Shown: positions 1-9,368 of the stretch, in pieces
Layout of the letters: the number at the start of each line of letters is the position of its first letter
Numbering within the stretch: position 1 is the stretch's first letter
Assembly: GCA_027858345.1 (NCBI GenBank)
Contig: JAQICX010000243.1
Coordinates: 1-35,499, forward strand
Reading direction: 5' to 3'
Length of the DNA stretch: 35,499 nt
Origin: Kiritimatiellia bacterium
GTDB lineage: Bacteria > Verrucomicrobiota > Kiritimatiellia > JAQICX01
Notes under the pieces: generated by a model
Told to the model about the DNA's origin: nothing
The model's input: only the letters and a program-made list of their open reading frames with translations
The model's database searches: none
Program-made: the position numbers and the translations under genes

Positions 1-221
1 AAGCTCTCTGGTCTAAAATCACTATCATTCTTAACCAAATCCATTTCAACCCACTGGTATTTTGAATATTTTTGTGTATAATCTAACTTGCGAAATGGTA
101 TAGGGTAAATTCTAATCCACTCGCCATTTTCTTTGACTCCAGCGGTGCATACCAATTCATCATATTTTGTAGATACTGTCGGGTATGTTTTAACGGTTAT
201 TAGAACTTTTGTTTTAGCCAT
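1..221 (-). CDS. Partial conserved hypothetical protein (MAKTKVLITVKTYPTVSTKYDELVCTAGVKENGEWIRIYPIPFRKL...), runs off window; 4-bp overlap with downstream DUF488 gene
   Basis: Own translation of reverse complement from ATG at 221 is open to the window edge; ATGA overlap with the 221-1108 stop. Confidence 0.75.
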   Translation of the reverse strand, partial: MAKTKVLITVKTYPTVSTKYDELVCTAGVKENGEWIRIYPIPFRKLDYTQKYSKYQWVEMDLVKNDSDFRPES

Positions 222-1108
222 CAGATATGCCTTAATTTATAATTAAACCTCTGCAATTTGGATATTGATTCAGCCAAGTGTTTTCTATGACATTGATTTA
301 TATTTGCCTCAAAACAAGTAAGAGCAATACGTTTTTCTTTTTTCAACAAACTCAATATCTCATTCTGTTCTTCACTTGCTTCAACAAGAACCGTCTGCTT
401 ATATTCATCAAAAAGTTTGTCGTAATCAGCCTGAGAGTTTAATGCACGTCTTTTGTCGGCATTAATACCCACTTCAGGAATATGTATAAATTTAATACCA
501 ACACCATTGCATGCTTTACTCAGTTGCGACTTGCTGAATCCATATTTCATACTGAATGAGTTTTTTCTCACATCACAGAGCAGTTTAATATCGTTCGCTA
601 AGAGCCTATTAATACAGCTTTCTAAAGATATACCTTCATATCCTATTGTAAACAATACGGTCTCACTACCAACTGTTTTTTGTTCTTCTACCTGCTTGAG
701 TTCTTCCTCGCTTAATAATTTTTTTGCAATAGTGCTGTTTATCGCATAGTATGGATATTTGTTATATGTAAATCTTATCAACTCATCTGTGCTTAATGAA
801 CCATATTGACTTTTTATATATTCAATGATGGATCTATCTTTTTCCTTGAGAGTGTTCAGGTAATCCTCATCTCCAATATATTTCCAACTTGTTTCGGTTT
901 CTGATACCAAGTTGTATTTCATTAAAGTGCATAAATCAGCATTAGCCTGGAAAGAAAAACAACCATATTTATAAGGCACAAAGTCATATGACTTTTTATT
1001 CTGATAGGTCGTCACAAGAAACAGTAGCTTCTGCAAAGTCAGCTTATCCAACTCTCCAGAAAACATCTGCAAAAGTGCCATTAATATTTTTCTACGGTAA
1101 TACATCAT
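221..1108 (-). CDS. DUF488-family protein with N-terminal SocA/Panacea-like domain
   Basis: C-terminal TIGYEGISLESCINRLLANDIKLLCDVRKNSFSMKYGFSK...ALTCFEANINQCHRKHLAE is DUF488-like; N-terminal KLTLQKLLFLVTTYQ...YDFVPYKYGCFS resembles SocA/Panacea-type domains. Confidence 0.8.
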   Translation of the reverse strand: MMYYRRKILMALLQMFSGELDKLTLQKLLFLVTTYQNKKSYDFVPYKYGCFSFQANADLCTLMKYNLVSETETSWKYIGDEDYLNTLKEKDRSIIEYIKSQYGSLSTDELIRFTYNKYPYYAINSTIAKKLLSEEELKQVEEQKTVGSETVLFTIGYEGISLESCINRLLANDIKLLCDVRKNSFSMKYGFSKSQLSKACNGVGIKFIHIPEVGINADKRRALNSQADYDKLFDEYKQTVLVEASEEQNEILSLLKKEKRIALTCFEANINQCHRKHLAESISKLQRFNYKLRHI

Positions 1109-1449
1109 TTTAACTTCAAATTATAATTTAACTTATTTTATCTCTTTATTTAGATTTAGATTATCAACTTATTATTAAAAAATCAATACTAATCATCAAT
1201 ATTACTATCTGATTTAAACCTACGTACTGTCTCTTCCGACATTTCTCTCCAGAACAAAACAACAATTTCTTGTTTCATTAATTTTCAACAACTTACTAAT
1301 CTGTGACTGATAAAAGGGCTATCAATCAAAACCCAATCAAGAAAAAACTAAAGCCACATCTGTCTGGCAATAAACCACTTAACAATATACAAGCAAGGAA
1401 AACAGAGAACAAAGCAAAATTCAATCAAGAAATTTAATCTTTATTAGCA

Positions 1450-2295
1450 CTAATAAATAGATATATTTGGTACTTTCAATTTAGGGGAGAAAAACATAAT
1501 TTCTTTTCCCTTTCTATTCTGTCCAATTGAATAACTTATATTAAATTCTCTATTTACAACCCCCGAATAAATATCCATAATTTCAGGTACATTGTCATAG
1601 CTTACAATCCAGTGACCACTTAATTGGCTAAGAATATCTGCAATTCTTACATGATCATCATGTTTATAAAAGTTTTTGTATAAACAGAATCCTTTTTCAT
1701 AATATGGAGGGTCTAAATAGATAATAGCATTTTTGAATTCATTTTTATTTTCCTGTAATAACGCAAGTGTATCTTGATTGTAAAGCTCGATTTTATCTTT
1801 ATATGTAGCTATTCTTTCAATTCTCTTTATAAGATTATTTTTATTAAATCGAGCATCAAGTTTATATTTACTTTTTTGTTCTTTACCACCTATGCAGCCT
1901 CCTGTTAAAATACCAGAACGATTACAACGATTTAAGAAAAAAGCAGAAAACCCTCGTTCTAGTTCAGTGTAGTCACATAAATTTTTATAAATATCCTTCT
2001 GTTTGTTCCATTCTGAAATTGTTACAGGTGTATCATGCACTTTCTGAATAAATTCATCAGTCTCGGTTATAATACTTTTCCAAAAAGAAAAAATAGCTTG
2101 GTCAATATCATTGATATGAATTCTAGAAACATATCCACCAAGCAACAAACCTAGCGCAACACCAGCACCACCTGCATATGGTTCCACATATGGACTATTT
2201 AAACAATTGTTTTCTTCAATAACTTTAATTATAAAGTCAAGTATTTTAGCTTTTCCACCAGGGTATCTTAATGGTGACAATCTTTTTAGTTTCAT
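1450..2295 (-). CDS. D12-class (Dam-family) adenine-specific DNA methyltransferase
   Basis: LRYPGGKAKILDFI, YVEPYAGGAGVALGLL and IIYLDPPYYEKG motifs. Confidence 0.92.
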   Translation of the reverse strand: MKLKRLSPLRYPGGKAKILDFIIKVIEENNCLNSPYVEPYAGGAGVALGLLLGGYVSRIHINDIDQAIFSFWKSIITETDEFIQKVHDTPVTISEWNKQKDIYKNLCDYTELERGFSAFFLNRCNRSGILTGGCIGGKEQKSKYKLDARFNKNNLIKRIERIATYKDKIELYNQDTLALLQENKNEFKNAIIYLDPPYYEKGFCLYKNFYKHDDHVRIADILSQLSGHWIVSYDNVPEIMDIYSGVVNREFNISYSIGQNRKGKEIMFFSPKLKVPNISIY

Positions 2296-3914
2296 TTTAC
2301 CACCTTTTGCTCAATAATCGGCAAGCTATTTTTTCTAGCAAGTTTGTTAAAAGTATCTATAAATTCGTTTCTAAAATCTTCAACCTGTTTGTTGTTTGCA
2401 TTCTTCCAGTAATTGAACATTCTAAATTGTTCTATTGTTTTTTTTTGGTCATGAAACCAATGACTATATCTATGACGTTCTGTAGCATCTCTGCTATACT
2501 TTTCTGAATGAGGTCCATTATCAATCAAAAAATATTTTTTTGTCATTCCTTTTTGCTCAAGTCCATCGACGTCCCAAAATTCACAATTAGCATTGTTTAG
2601 GTAATCAAACAAGACTTTTTCAGGACGTTGTGTGCCAATTAATGCAATAACGTTATTTTGGCTCACAAATTTGGGGTTATTTTTTTTGACATCTCCGTCT
2701 ACAACAAATAATACAGTTGAAAAATAAGCAGAATCTTCTTTTAAAAGTTTTGCTAAATCACCACATCCAAAATTTGCATTAACAAATTTTAATTTACCGG
2801 AATAGCCAAATATTAGTTTCTTAAAAAACCAACGGGTGTCATCATCTTCACTATAAACTAATATTTTAGATTTATTTTTATCATCTTGTGATAAGGTTAG
2901 TGCTAGGTTATTTCTAATGAGCTCAAACGGAGGATTATGATATATTTTTAAGTCAATGTTGGCATTAGAAATGAATATTAATTTATAATCTTGTGAAAAT
3001 CTAACATTGTTGTCGTATTTATCTGCAATGTATTCTAAAATTGATAAGCTATGAGAGGTAAATATAATCTGTAAATCATCTTGTTTTGCCTCATGAAATA
3101 GAAATTTAATTAGTTTTTGCTGAGCAATAGGATGTAAGGTTGCGTCTAATTCATCAATAATCAATAATCCTCCTTCCCAGTTTTCAACTTGAGAATGTAA
3201 TCTTCTAAAAGATAGTAATGATAATAAAATCTGTCCCAAATTATCTTGCCCTGCAGAGTTACATAAAGCATCATATTTATTGGTACTAATCCCTGTGAAG
3301 TTTGATTTGACCTCTTTTGTTTTCATATTAGAAATATCAATAATGTCATCTGGTATCGATAAAATTGTTTTATAATTTTCAGCAAACCATGTCTTTTCTT
3401 CTTCAGTTAACTCTAAACTGTCGTTTTCAAGAGTATTACTAGTTTCTCCAAGCGGATATAAGCGACTAAGACCAAGATACATAACAGGTAAGGTGTATTT
3501 TGCTGCTGTCCTTTTAGGTTTGCCTTTGTCATCATAAATGATATTTTGTTCTGAATCTCTTTGTTCGCGGTCGGGAATAATTCTAAATCGTTTGCCATTG
3601 CTTTGCCATGTTGAACGAAAGGTAGCGTGATCAGAAATTGTATCAAAACTATCAGGCAAACAAAAGTTAACCATACCTTTATGCTCTCCTGTTTTATCAA
3701 ATCCTGGCGAACCCTTAAAAATCTCAGAGAATTCAGTTCTGTACTGCTTGCCGAATATATTTTCTTGTTTGTATTCAACCATATTACCAAGGATTCCTAA
3801 TAACGTTGATTTTCCAACTGCATTATGTCCTGCAATTACCGTAATCCGTTTTCCAATTTCAAATTTTACATCCTTAAACAGTCTGAACTTTTCAATATAT
3901 AAGCTATGTATCAT
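2292..3914 (-). CDS. AAA ATPase of the OLD/AAA_21 type with TOPRIM-like C-terminal region
   Basis: Walker A GHNAVGKST, Walker B LLIIDELDATLHP, IIFTSHS; C-terminal KILVYSEDDDTRWF...VLFVVDGDV; 4-bp overlaps with both neighbours. Confidence 0.88.
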   Translation of the reverse strand: MIHSLYIEKFRLFKDVKFEIGKRITVIAGHNAVGKSTLLGILGNMVEYKQENIFGKQYRTEFSEIFKGSPGFDKTGEHKGMVNFCLPDSFDTISDHATFRSTWQSNGKRFRIIPDREQRDSEQNIIYDDKGKPKRTAAKYTLPVMYLGLSRLYPLGETSNTLENDSLELTEEEKTWFAENYKTILSIPDDIIDISNMKTKEVKSNFTGISTNKYDALCNSAGQDNLGQILLSLLSFRRLHSQVENWEGGLLIIDELDATLHPIAQQKLIKFLFHEAKQDDLQIIFTSHSLSILEYIADKYDNNVRFSQDYKLIFISNANIDLKIYHNPPFELIRNNLALTLSQDDKNKSKILVYSEDDDTRWFFKKLIFGYSGKLKFVNANFGCGDLAKLLKEDSAYFSTVLFVVDGDVKKNNPKFVSQNNVIALIGTQRPEKVLFDYLNNANCEFWDVDGLEQKGMTKKYFLIDNGPHSEKYSRDATERHRYSHWFHDQKKTIEQFRMFNYWKNANNKQVEDFRNEFIDTFNKLARKNSLPIIEQKVVK

Positions 3915-5194
3915 GAGATATCCTTTCCAAAATAGAATTCAATTATTTCGCCAACCATTATAGAACAACTTAAGATATCGTCATTAGAAACAACAATATT
4001 GCCATGTGCCATTTTCCCAAGTATACCTTCAAACCTATTAGTTTTGTTCAGCCAGTGCTCCGACAAAGCCAACGAATTAATCTGTGCTTTTGGTGCGTCA
4101 ATATCACGACATGCTAATTTAATAAAATCTTTATATATAGAATCTGAGCCTGCTAACTCTGTCATAATCTGTCTTGCTGCAACTTCCAACAATAACCTTA
4201 AAGACATTCCAACAATCATCAACGTAGAGTTGTCAGAGTCCCCTTTTTTATATATAGAATCAATTGTACAATACAAATCATTAACTCTCCCTGTCTTTAA
4301 TTTTAGTGTTCGTCCAAAAAGAGTTGCAGTAGACTTTGTTCGCTGTGTCTTTCTTGGAGTGGGCGTCGTTGTTTTATTAGTATTGCATAAGTTTACTTGG
4401 TGAGTGGCTTTAGCAGGATTGAATCTTTGAAGTTTAGCAGCTAGTTCTGGGTGATTAGCTATTATTGTTTTTTTTAATTGTCCTCTGTTCTCGCCACGTG
4501 TTGATATTTTCTTTTTGTTAACTACTTCAACAATAGTATGTAACAACTCTTGTTCAAATACTTTGTCATAATTTGAAATAACATTCTTGTTTTTATCAAC
4601 AGAAAAACCAATATCATTCAAGTTTTTTTCAGTTAGAACTTCAGTTTTAACAAACCCCTTGGTCATTTGTGGATTCGAGCTTATTAATCCAGTCTGTTCC
4701 TCAAATTTAATAAACAGGCTTGGGGCAAACCCTCTATGATTTAACAAAAAATAATCTCGTTCCAATGCGTTCCAACTGCCATTAGAGCTATGCTTTCGTT
4801 CTATATTTGTTAACGCAGTTTCTTTGTCACAAACATTACAAGGTATTTTGGTCAGTTGCTTTAACTCTTTTGGTTCATCATCAAAAAATAGTCCACCCTC
4901 AAGTTTTGAATATAATTCTCTGTTTTGTATGTACTTCAAAACGGAAATTCTTCTGTTGCCATCAAAAACAACCATTTCCCCATTGACTCTTACAACCGTT
5001 GGCAACTCACTGAAATCATAATGAGAGCCCATTTCTTTAATCAGATCATTTAACATCCACTTCGTATTATCATCATTTACAGCTCTTGAAATAACATCGA
5101 AATCGGTTAAATCTGTATCAACTGGATCTCGAGGATTCTCTGTCCACAGACTCAAATCTGATATATTAATTTCTTCTATTTCTTGCTTTCTCAT
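3911..5194 (-). CDS. ParB/Srx-like N-terminal domain protein with helical C-terminal domain
   Basis: INISDLSLWTENPRDP...LPTVVRVNGEMVVFDGNRRISVLKYIQN matches the ParB-like nuclease domain pattern. Confidence 0.82.
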   Translation of the reverse strand: MRKQEIEEINISDLSLWTENPRDPVDTDLTDFDVISRAVNDDNTKWMLNDLIKEMGSHYDFSELPTVVRVNGEMVVFDGNRRISVLKYIQNRELYSKLEGGLFFDDEPKELKQLTKIPCNVCDKETALTNIERKHSSNGSWNALERDYFLLNHRGFAPSLFIKFEEQTGLISSNPQMTKGFVKTEVLTEKNLNDIGFSVDKNKNVISNYDKVFEQELLHTIVEVVNKKKISTRGENRGQLKKTIIANHPELAAKLQRFNPAKATHQVNLCNTNKTTTPTPRKTQRTKSTATLFGRTLKLKTGRVNDLYCTIDSIYKKGDSDNSTLMIVGMSLRLLLEVAARQIMTELAGSDSIYKDFIKLACRDIDAPKAQINSLALSEHWLNKTNRFEGILGKMAHGNIVVSNDDILSCSIMVGEIIEFYFGKDIS

Positions 5195-5211
5195 GATTTT
5201 AACCTATTGCC

Positions 5212-6501
5212 TCACAACTCCCCGTTAAATGCTTTTTGTAAGATGCTCTTTTTTAACTCTTCAAGACTATCAAATTTTTGCTGATAAATCAATTCCAATT
5301 TTTTGCACTCTGTTCCTAAAGCATCAAGTTCTGTTACTATTCGTTTTTGCTCTAAAAGAGGTGGAAGGGCTATTTTATAGTTGCGCATAGATTTTAATGA
5401 AAAGTTTTTTATTGTTGCACCAGTTGATGCTTTAACCATGTTTTCAAAGAAAATAGGGCTTTGTACAAGATACTTGATATACTTTTTTTCAATGTTATCA
5501 TAAAAATTAATATAACAAGCACTTTTTCCTAGAATAATTGGTTCGTTATTATAAAATGCAACATTGCCTAGTGTTCCATTGATAGAGATAAGAACCGTGT
5601 TATTCATTAACTGTTTACAATGTTTTTTGTATTCTATTTCATTTACGCGTTTTGTGTTTTCCTTGATTTCAATTACTCCATCATTAAGATTATTTCCATT
5701 AATAAAAAAGTAATTTCCAGAAGAATCATATTTAGGAGTTCCATGCAAACCATCACCAATCTTACTTGATAACTCTTCAAAAGTTTTTTCTTTCCATCCC
5801 TTCGATTGGCTCAGGGTATCATCTCCAGTCTCAATTTTGGTGGCTGAGCTTGTCGAAGGGTCAAAGATGCTTTGCAGCTTTGATTGAAATAGTTCTTTGG
5901 CATTCTGTAAATTTTTTTCGGTAATATTTCGACTTCGCTCAATAACCGAAAAGGCTTCATCTAAAATAGATACTATGCGTTTTTGCTCAGGGAGTGGGGG
6001 AATTATAATATTTTGGGTTGCTAAATATTCAACAGGTATTCTCTTGTGACCAACAGCCCCTGTCATTTTCCTCTTTCCATCTGTTCTAATATAATCCCGT
6101 GATAAAAAATGATATATATATTCTGACATCACTTGTTCCGTTGGTCGAAAAACCATGTATTCACTGGAACCAAACCCAACTCCATTTTTTAGATTCTTGG
6201 CAATGCCTAATTTCCCATTTTCAAAACAAGGGGTAATCTTTGCAAGTAAAACATCGTTGTTCTCAAAATAAACATAGCCTTTATACACATCACTTAATGT
6301 TCTTGTTTGGTGTGCTTTAATATAGTGATTAAAAACTTGTAAGTCTGTCATAGGAAAGAATGACACTAAATCATTATCTTTTAATTTCTTTTTTACTTGT
6401 CCTTTCGAGGGCTTTATTTCACAAACATCCCCCAGATTTTTGATTTTCCATCCTTTTGGCAGGCTTGGTACATCGGTTTTTATATTTTCTATATTATTCA
6501 T
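5212..6501 (-). CDS. hsdS: Type I restriction-modification specificity subunit S
   Basis: Two target-recognition halves, each ending in PPLPEQKRIVSILDEAF / PPLLEQKRIVTELDAL motifs. Confidence 0.93.
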   Translation of the reverse strand: MNNIENIKTDVPSLPKGWKIKNLGDVCEIKPSKGQVKKKLKDNDLVSFFPMTDLQVFNHYIKAHQTRTLSDVYKGYVYFENNDVLLAKITPCFENGKLGIAKNLKNGVGFGSSEYMVFRPTEQVMSEYIYHFLSRDYIRTDGKRKMTGAVGHKRIPVEYLATQNIIIPPLPEQKRIVSILDEAFSVIERSRNITEKNLQNAKELFQSKLQSIFDPSTSSATKIETGDDTLSQSKGWKEKTFEELSSKIGDGLHGTPKYDSSGNYFFINGNNLNDGVIEIKENTKRVNEIEYKKHCKQLMNNTVLISINGTLGNVAFYNNEPIILGKSACYINFYDNIEKKYIKYLVQSPIFFENMVKASTGATIKNFSLKSMRNYKIALPPLLEQKRIVTELDALGTECKKLELIYQQKFDSLEELKKSILQKAFNGEL

Positions 6502-6867
6502 TATTCACTTTCTGTCCCAAAATTCTTTAACTTTCTTCTTCAATATTTTGTTCATTCGTTGTTGCAATTACTATGACTGTTTTAAAAGTAATTACCTTTT
6601 GTATTGTTAGTTTATCGAATTGTAGAAATGCTCGGAAATCAAAGATTCCTAACACAGTAGTTTTGGTAAGGAAATCTGTTTCCTTACCAAAAAGCTTTTT
6701 CCAACATAACTTAAACTGTTGCAACCTTTTACTACTCAAAATCCCGTAACGTGTTTTTTCTGTCCATCTTGCTAGGAGTAACAACTGCTCCCCGGCTATC
6801 CACGCTTTGCGGGATAGTCCCGGTATGCGTGACAGAGGGGATTCATTCCTCAATCGCTTGTGTTACA

Positions 6868-7071
6868 ATACCCCTCCCACCTCGCACGCGAGGTGACCTC
6901 CCCTAATTTAGGGGAGGAGCTTTGGCGAACTAAATTAGTTTGCCAGAAAACGGTTAAATTGCAACTTCAAAGCTAGCTGGTGAAGAGTTTTTCGGCACCA
7001 CCCTTGTTCGTAGCAATAGCTGCTTCCCTAAAATAGGGGAGCTGTCACGCAAAGCGTGACTGAGGGGTATT
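6868..7071. repeat. MITE-like element with perfect 10-bp terminal inverted repeats AATACCCCTC / GAGGGGTATT
   Basis: Direct reading; a partial adjacent copy ends at about 6836-6851 (GAGGGGATTCATTCCT). Confidence 0.7.
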
Positions 7072-7311
7072 CATTCCTGATTTTCTTTTGAAATTATCTT
7101 TCATTTTCAACTGCCCGATTTTTTCGGACACTTCACTACCTTCATCTTTCAGTTTCTTTTTTAAATCACTCCAATATTTCCTTGGGCGTGAATTTTCTGC
7201 TAAAATTGCTACAACATCAACAATTGAAAAATACCAAATTTCTTTTTCTTCATCCCAAAGAGTTCTTACCTTTTGCTTTTGAAATAACTGAATTTTGTTT
7301 TCTTTACTCAT
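7045..7311 (-). pseudogene. Truncated Bro-N-like protein; 3' end replaced by a dispersed repeat
   Basis: MSKENKIQLFQKQKVRTLWDEEKEIWYFSIVDVVAIL...RKYWSDLKKKLKDEGSEVSEKIGQLKMK is typical Bro-N N-terminus; last residues (MNTPQSRFA) are encoded by the repeat end at 7045-7071. Confidence 0.75.
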
Positions 7312-8351
7312 ATTACCTCCTCGTTAAGTTGGGTTTCGATCATATTTCTTAGTTCTTCTTTGTTTGGCAGATAGAGTTGGTATTTATTGACAAAAAGCTG
7401 TGACGAAACATTGTGCATTGCATATTGAATAAGTAGTTCGTCCTTTTCTTTTGCCAAAACAATTCCTATTGGTGGATTATCACCTTCAGTATTTTCTTCG
7501 TTTTCAAAATAGCCCAAATACATATTCATTTGACCAACATCTTCATAGCCAGCCTCTTCCCGCTTTAAATCAATTAGCACAAAGCACTTTAAGATTCGAT
7601 GATAAAACACCAAGTCCACGGCATGTATTCTGTTCCCAATTGGAACACGATATTGTCTGGCAATAAATGCAAAGCCTTTACCTAACTCAAGTAAGAAATC
7701 TTTCAGATGATCAATTATTCTATCTTCTAGTTCTTTTTCTGTATATTGGTGCTTTTCTGGTATTTTTAAAAAATCTAGAATATAGGGTTCTCGTATAATA
7801 TCTTCAGGCTTTTGAATAACAGCCCCTTTTTGTGACAACTCTAAAATACCTTTCTTATCTTTTGATGCCGCCAATCGGAGATATAAAGAGGACTTTTTCT
7901 GTCGAATCAGTTCTGTTGTACTCCACTTTTCATTAATAGTTTGGTTCAGATAAAACCCTCGTTCTAGATCATCAGAAATTTTCAAAAGTTCAACAAAATG
8001 AGTCCAACTCAAAAGGTGCGGAAGCTCCGCACCTTTTGGAAAAACAAGATAAAACTGTCTCATACGCTTGACATTACTAAGACTAAAACCTTTGCCATGT
8101 TGCATTTTTAAGTCTTTAGATAGCCTGTTTAATAATCCCTTTCCATATTCAGCCCGCTCTTTGCCTTGTTGTTCAAACTCAACAATATATTTGCCAATTC
8201 GCCAATAAGTGCCAACCATTTGTGAATTCACTGCTGCAATAGCTTCTGATTGTCCAGCAGTATATATTTCCGAAATAGTTGATACTAAATTATTGTAACT
8301 TTCCAGATTACTTTGTGTTCTATTGACCATATCACTCATAACATCCCCCAT
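7308..8351 (-). CDS. DUF1016/YhcG-like PDDEXK nuclease domain protein
   Basis: YWRIGKYIVEFEQQGKERAEYGKGLLNRLSKDL...; HAVDLVFYHRILKCFVLIDLK nuclease motif. A start at 8339 is possible. Confidence 0.88.
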   Translation of the reverse strand: MGDVMSDMVNRTQSNLESYNNLVSTISEIYTAGQSEAIAAVNSQMVGTYWRIGKYIVEFEQQGKERAEYGKGLLNRLSKDLKMQHGKGFSLSNVKRMRQFYLVFPKGAELPHLLSWTHFVELLKISDDLERGFYLNQTINEKWSTTELIRQKKSSLYLRLAASKDKKGILELSQKGAVIQKPEDIIREPYILDFLKIPEKHQYTEKELEDRIIDHLKDFLLELGKGFAFIARQYRVPIGNRIHAVDLVFYHRILKCFVLIDLKREEAGYEDVGQMNMYLGYFENEENTEGDNPPIGIVLAKEKDELLIQYAMHNVSSQLFVNKYQLYLPNKEELRNMIETQLNEEVI

Positions 8352-9040
8352 CTTCGACTTAGCTCAAAAGGTGCGGAAGTTCTGATAACAGCAGACAGCA
8401 TAGAAACACCTTGTTCTGTAAATGCATAAGGTTTGGCTCCACCAAAATACTTTGAAGATGGTATCACAGATTGTGATACCATGGACTCAATATCTGCATT
8501 ATTCAACTCAAACATAAAATCTGAAGGAAAGCGTTCAGTGTTACGTTTAACTGCCTGTTTCAAGGTTCGAGTTTCTGTCTGATAGAAATCAGCAAGGTCT
8601 CTATCCAACATTACCGCAACGCCTCTAATATAATAAATTCTATCACCTACAGTGTTGACTGATAGTTCTTTACCCAAGTAGACCTCTGTTACTATAGCCC
8701 TGTTTTCTTCTATAATTCTATCTGCCCAGACCCTAAATTGCTCTCTTTGATCTGAGTTCATTTTATATCCCACAGAATTGATAACATCGAGGTTGTAATA
8801 CTTAACATTGTATTTTTTTCCATCTGCGGCAGTTGTTCGGAATTTCCGAACAGCTGAAGCCTCGTCTAAGTCTTCAGATTTAAAAACATTGTTAATATGT
8901 TCACTAATATTAGCTTTACTGCTTTCAAATAAAGTTACAATCTGAGATTGTGTAAGCCAGACAGTCCCTTCCTCTAGTCTTACCTCTATTTTAATGGAAT
9001 TATCATCTTGTATGCTATATAGTTCTGTTTTATTTTTCAT
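8336..9040 (-). CDS. RhuM-like N-terminus fused to truncated ORF6N domain (chimeric)
   Basis: RhuM-like EGTVWLTQSQIVTLFESSKANISEHINNVF...NLDVINSVGYKMNS; ORF6N-like IYYIRGVAVMLDRDLADFYQTETRTLKQAVKRNTERFPSDFMFEL...YAFTEQGVSMLSAVIRT. Confidence 0.82.
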   Translation of the reverse strand: MKNKTELYSIQDDNSIKIEVRLEEGTVWLTQSQIVTLFESSKANISEHINNVFKSEDLDEASAVRKFRTTAADGKKYNVKYYNLDVINSVGYKMNSDQREQFRVWADRIIEENRAIVTEVYLGKELSVNTVGDRIYYIRGVAVMLDRDLADFYQTETRTLKQAVKRNTERFPSDFMFELNNADIESMVSQSVIPSSKYFGGAKPYAFTEQGVSMLSAVIRTSAPFELSRRWGML

Positions 9041-9368
9041 CTTCGACTCCGCTCAGATACCGTCGGTAGTATTTATAATTAGTTTTGTTTTTACATTCCG
9101 CAAGTTTATTCAAATCTTTGTCCATTCCATCTATTAAAGCTTCTTTCTTCTTCCTACTCCATCCTTGCACCTGTTTTTCCCGGTAGAAAGCATCATCTAT
9201 TCTTTGAAATTCTTCGCAATACACTAACTTTACAGGAAGACGACTCTTTGTATGCCTAGCACCATTTCCTTCTTGATGCTGTGCAATCCTTAGTTCAAGA
9301 TTATTAGTACTTCCTGTGTAATAGCTGCCATCAGCACATTCTAATATATACATCCAACCTTTTTTCAT
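9030..9368 (-). CDS. GIY-YIG nuclease family protein
   Basis: GWMYILECADGSYYTGSTNNLELRIAQHQEGNGARHTKSRLPVKLVY. Confidence 0.92.
   Translation of the reverse strand: MKKGWMYILECADGSYYTGSTNNLELRIAQHQEGNGARHTKSRLPVKLVYCEEFQRIDDAFYREKQVQGWSRKKKEALIDGMDKDLNKLAECKNKTNYKYYRRYLSGVEDEK

Noticed and set aside
6527-6853. ORF 6527-6853 (-) as a gene
   Set aside because: N-terminus (SPLSRIPGLSRKAWIAGEQ) is repeat-encoded; no family recognised for the rest
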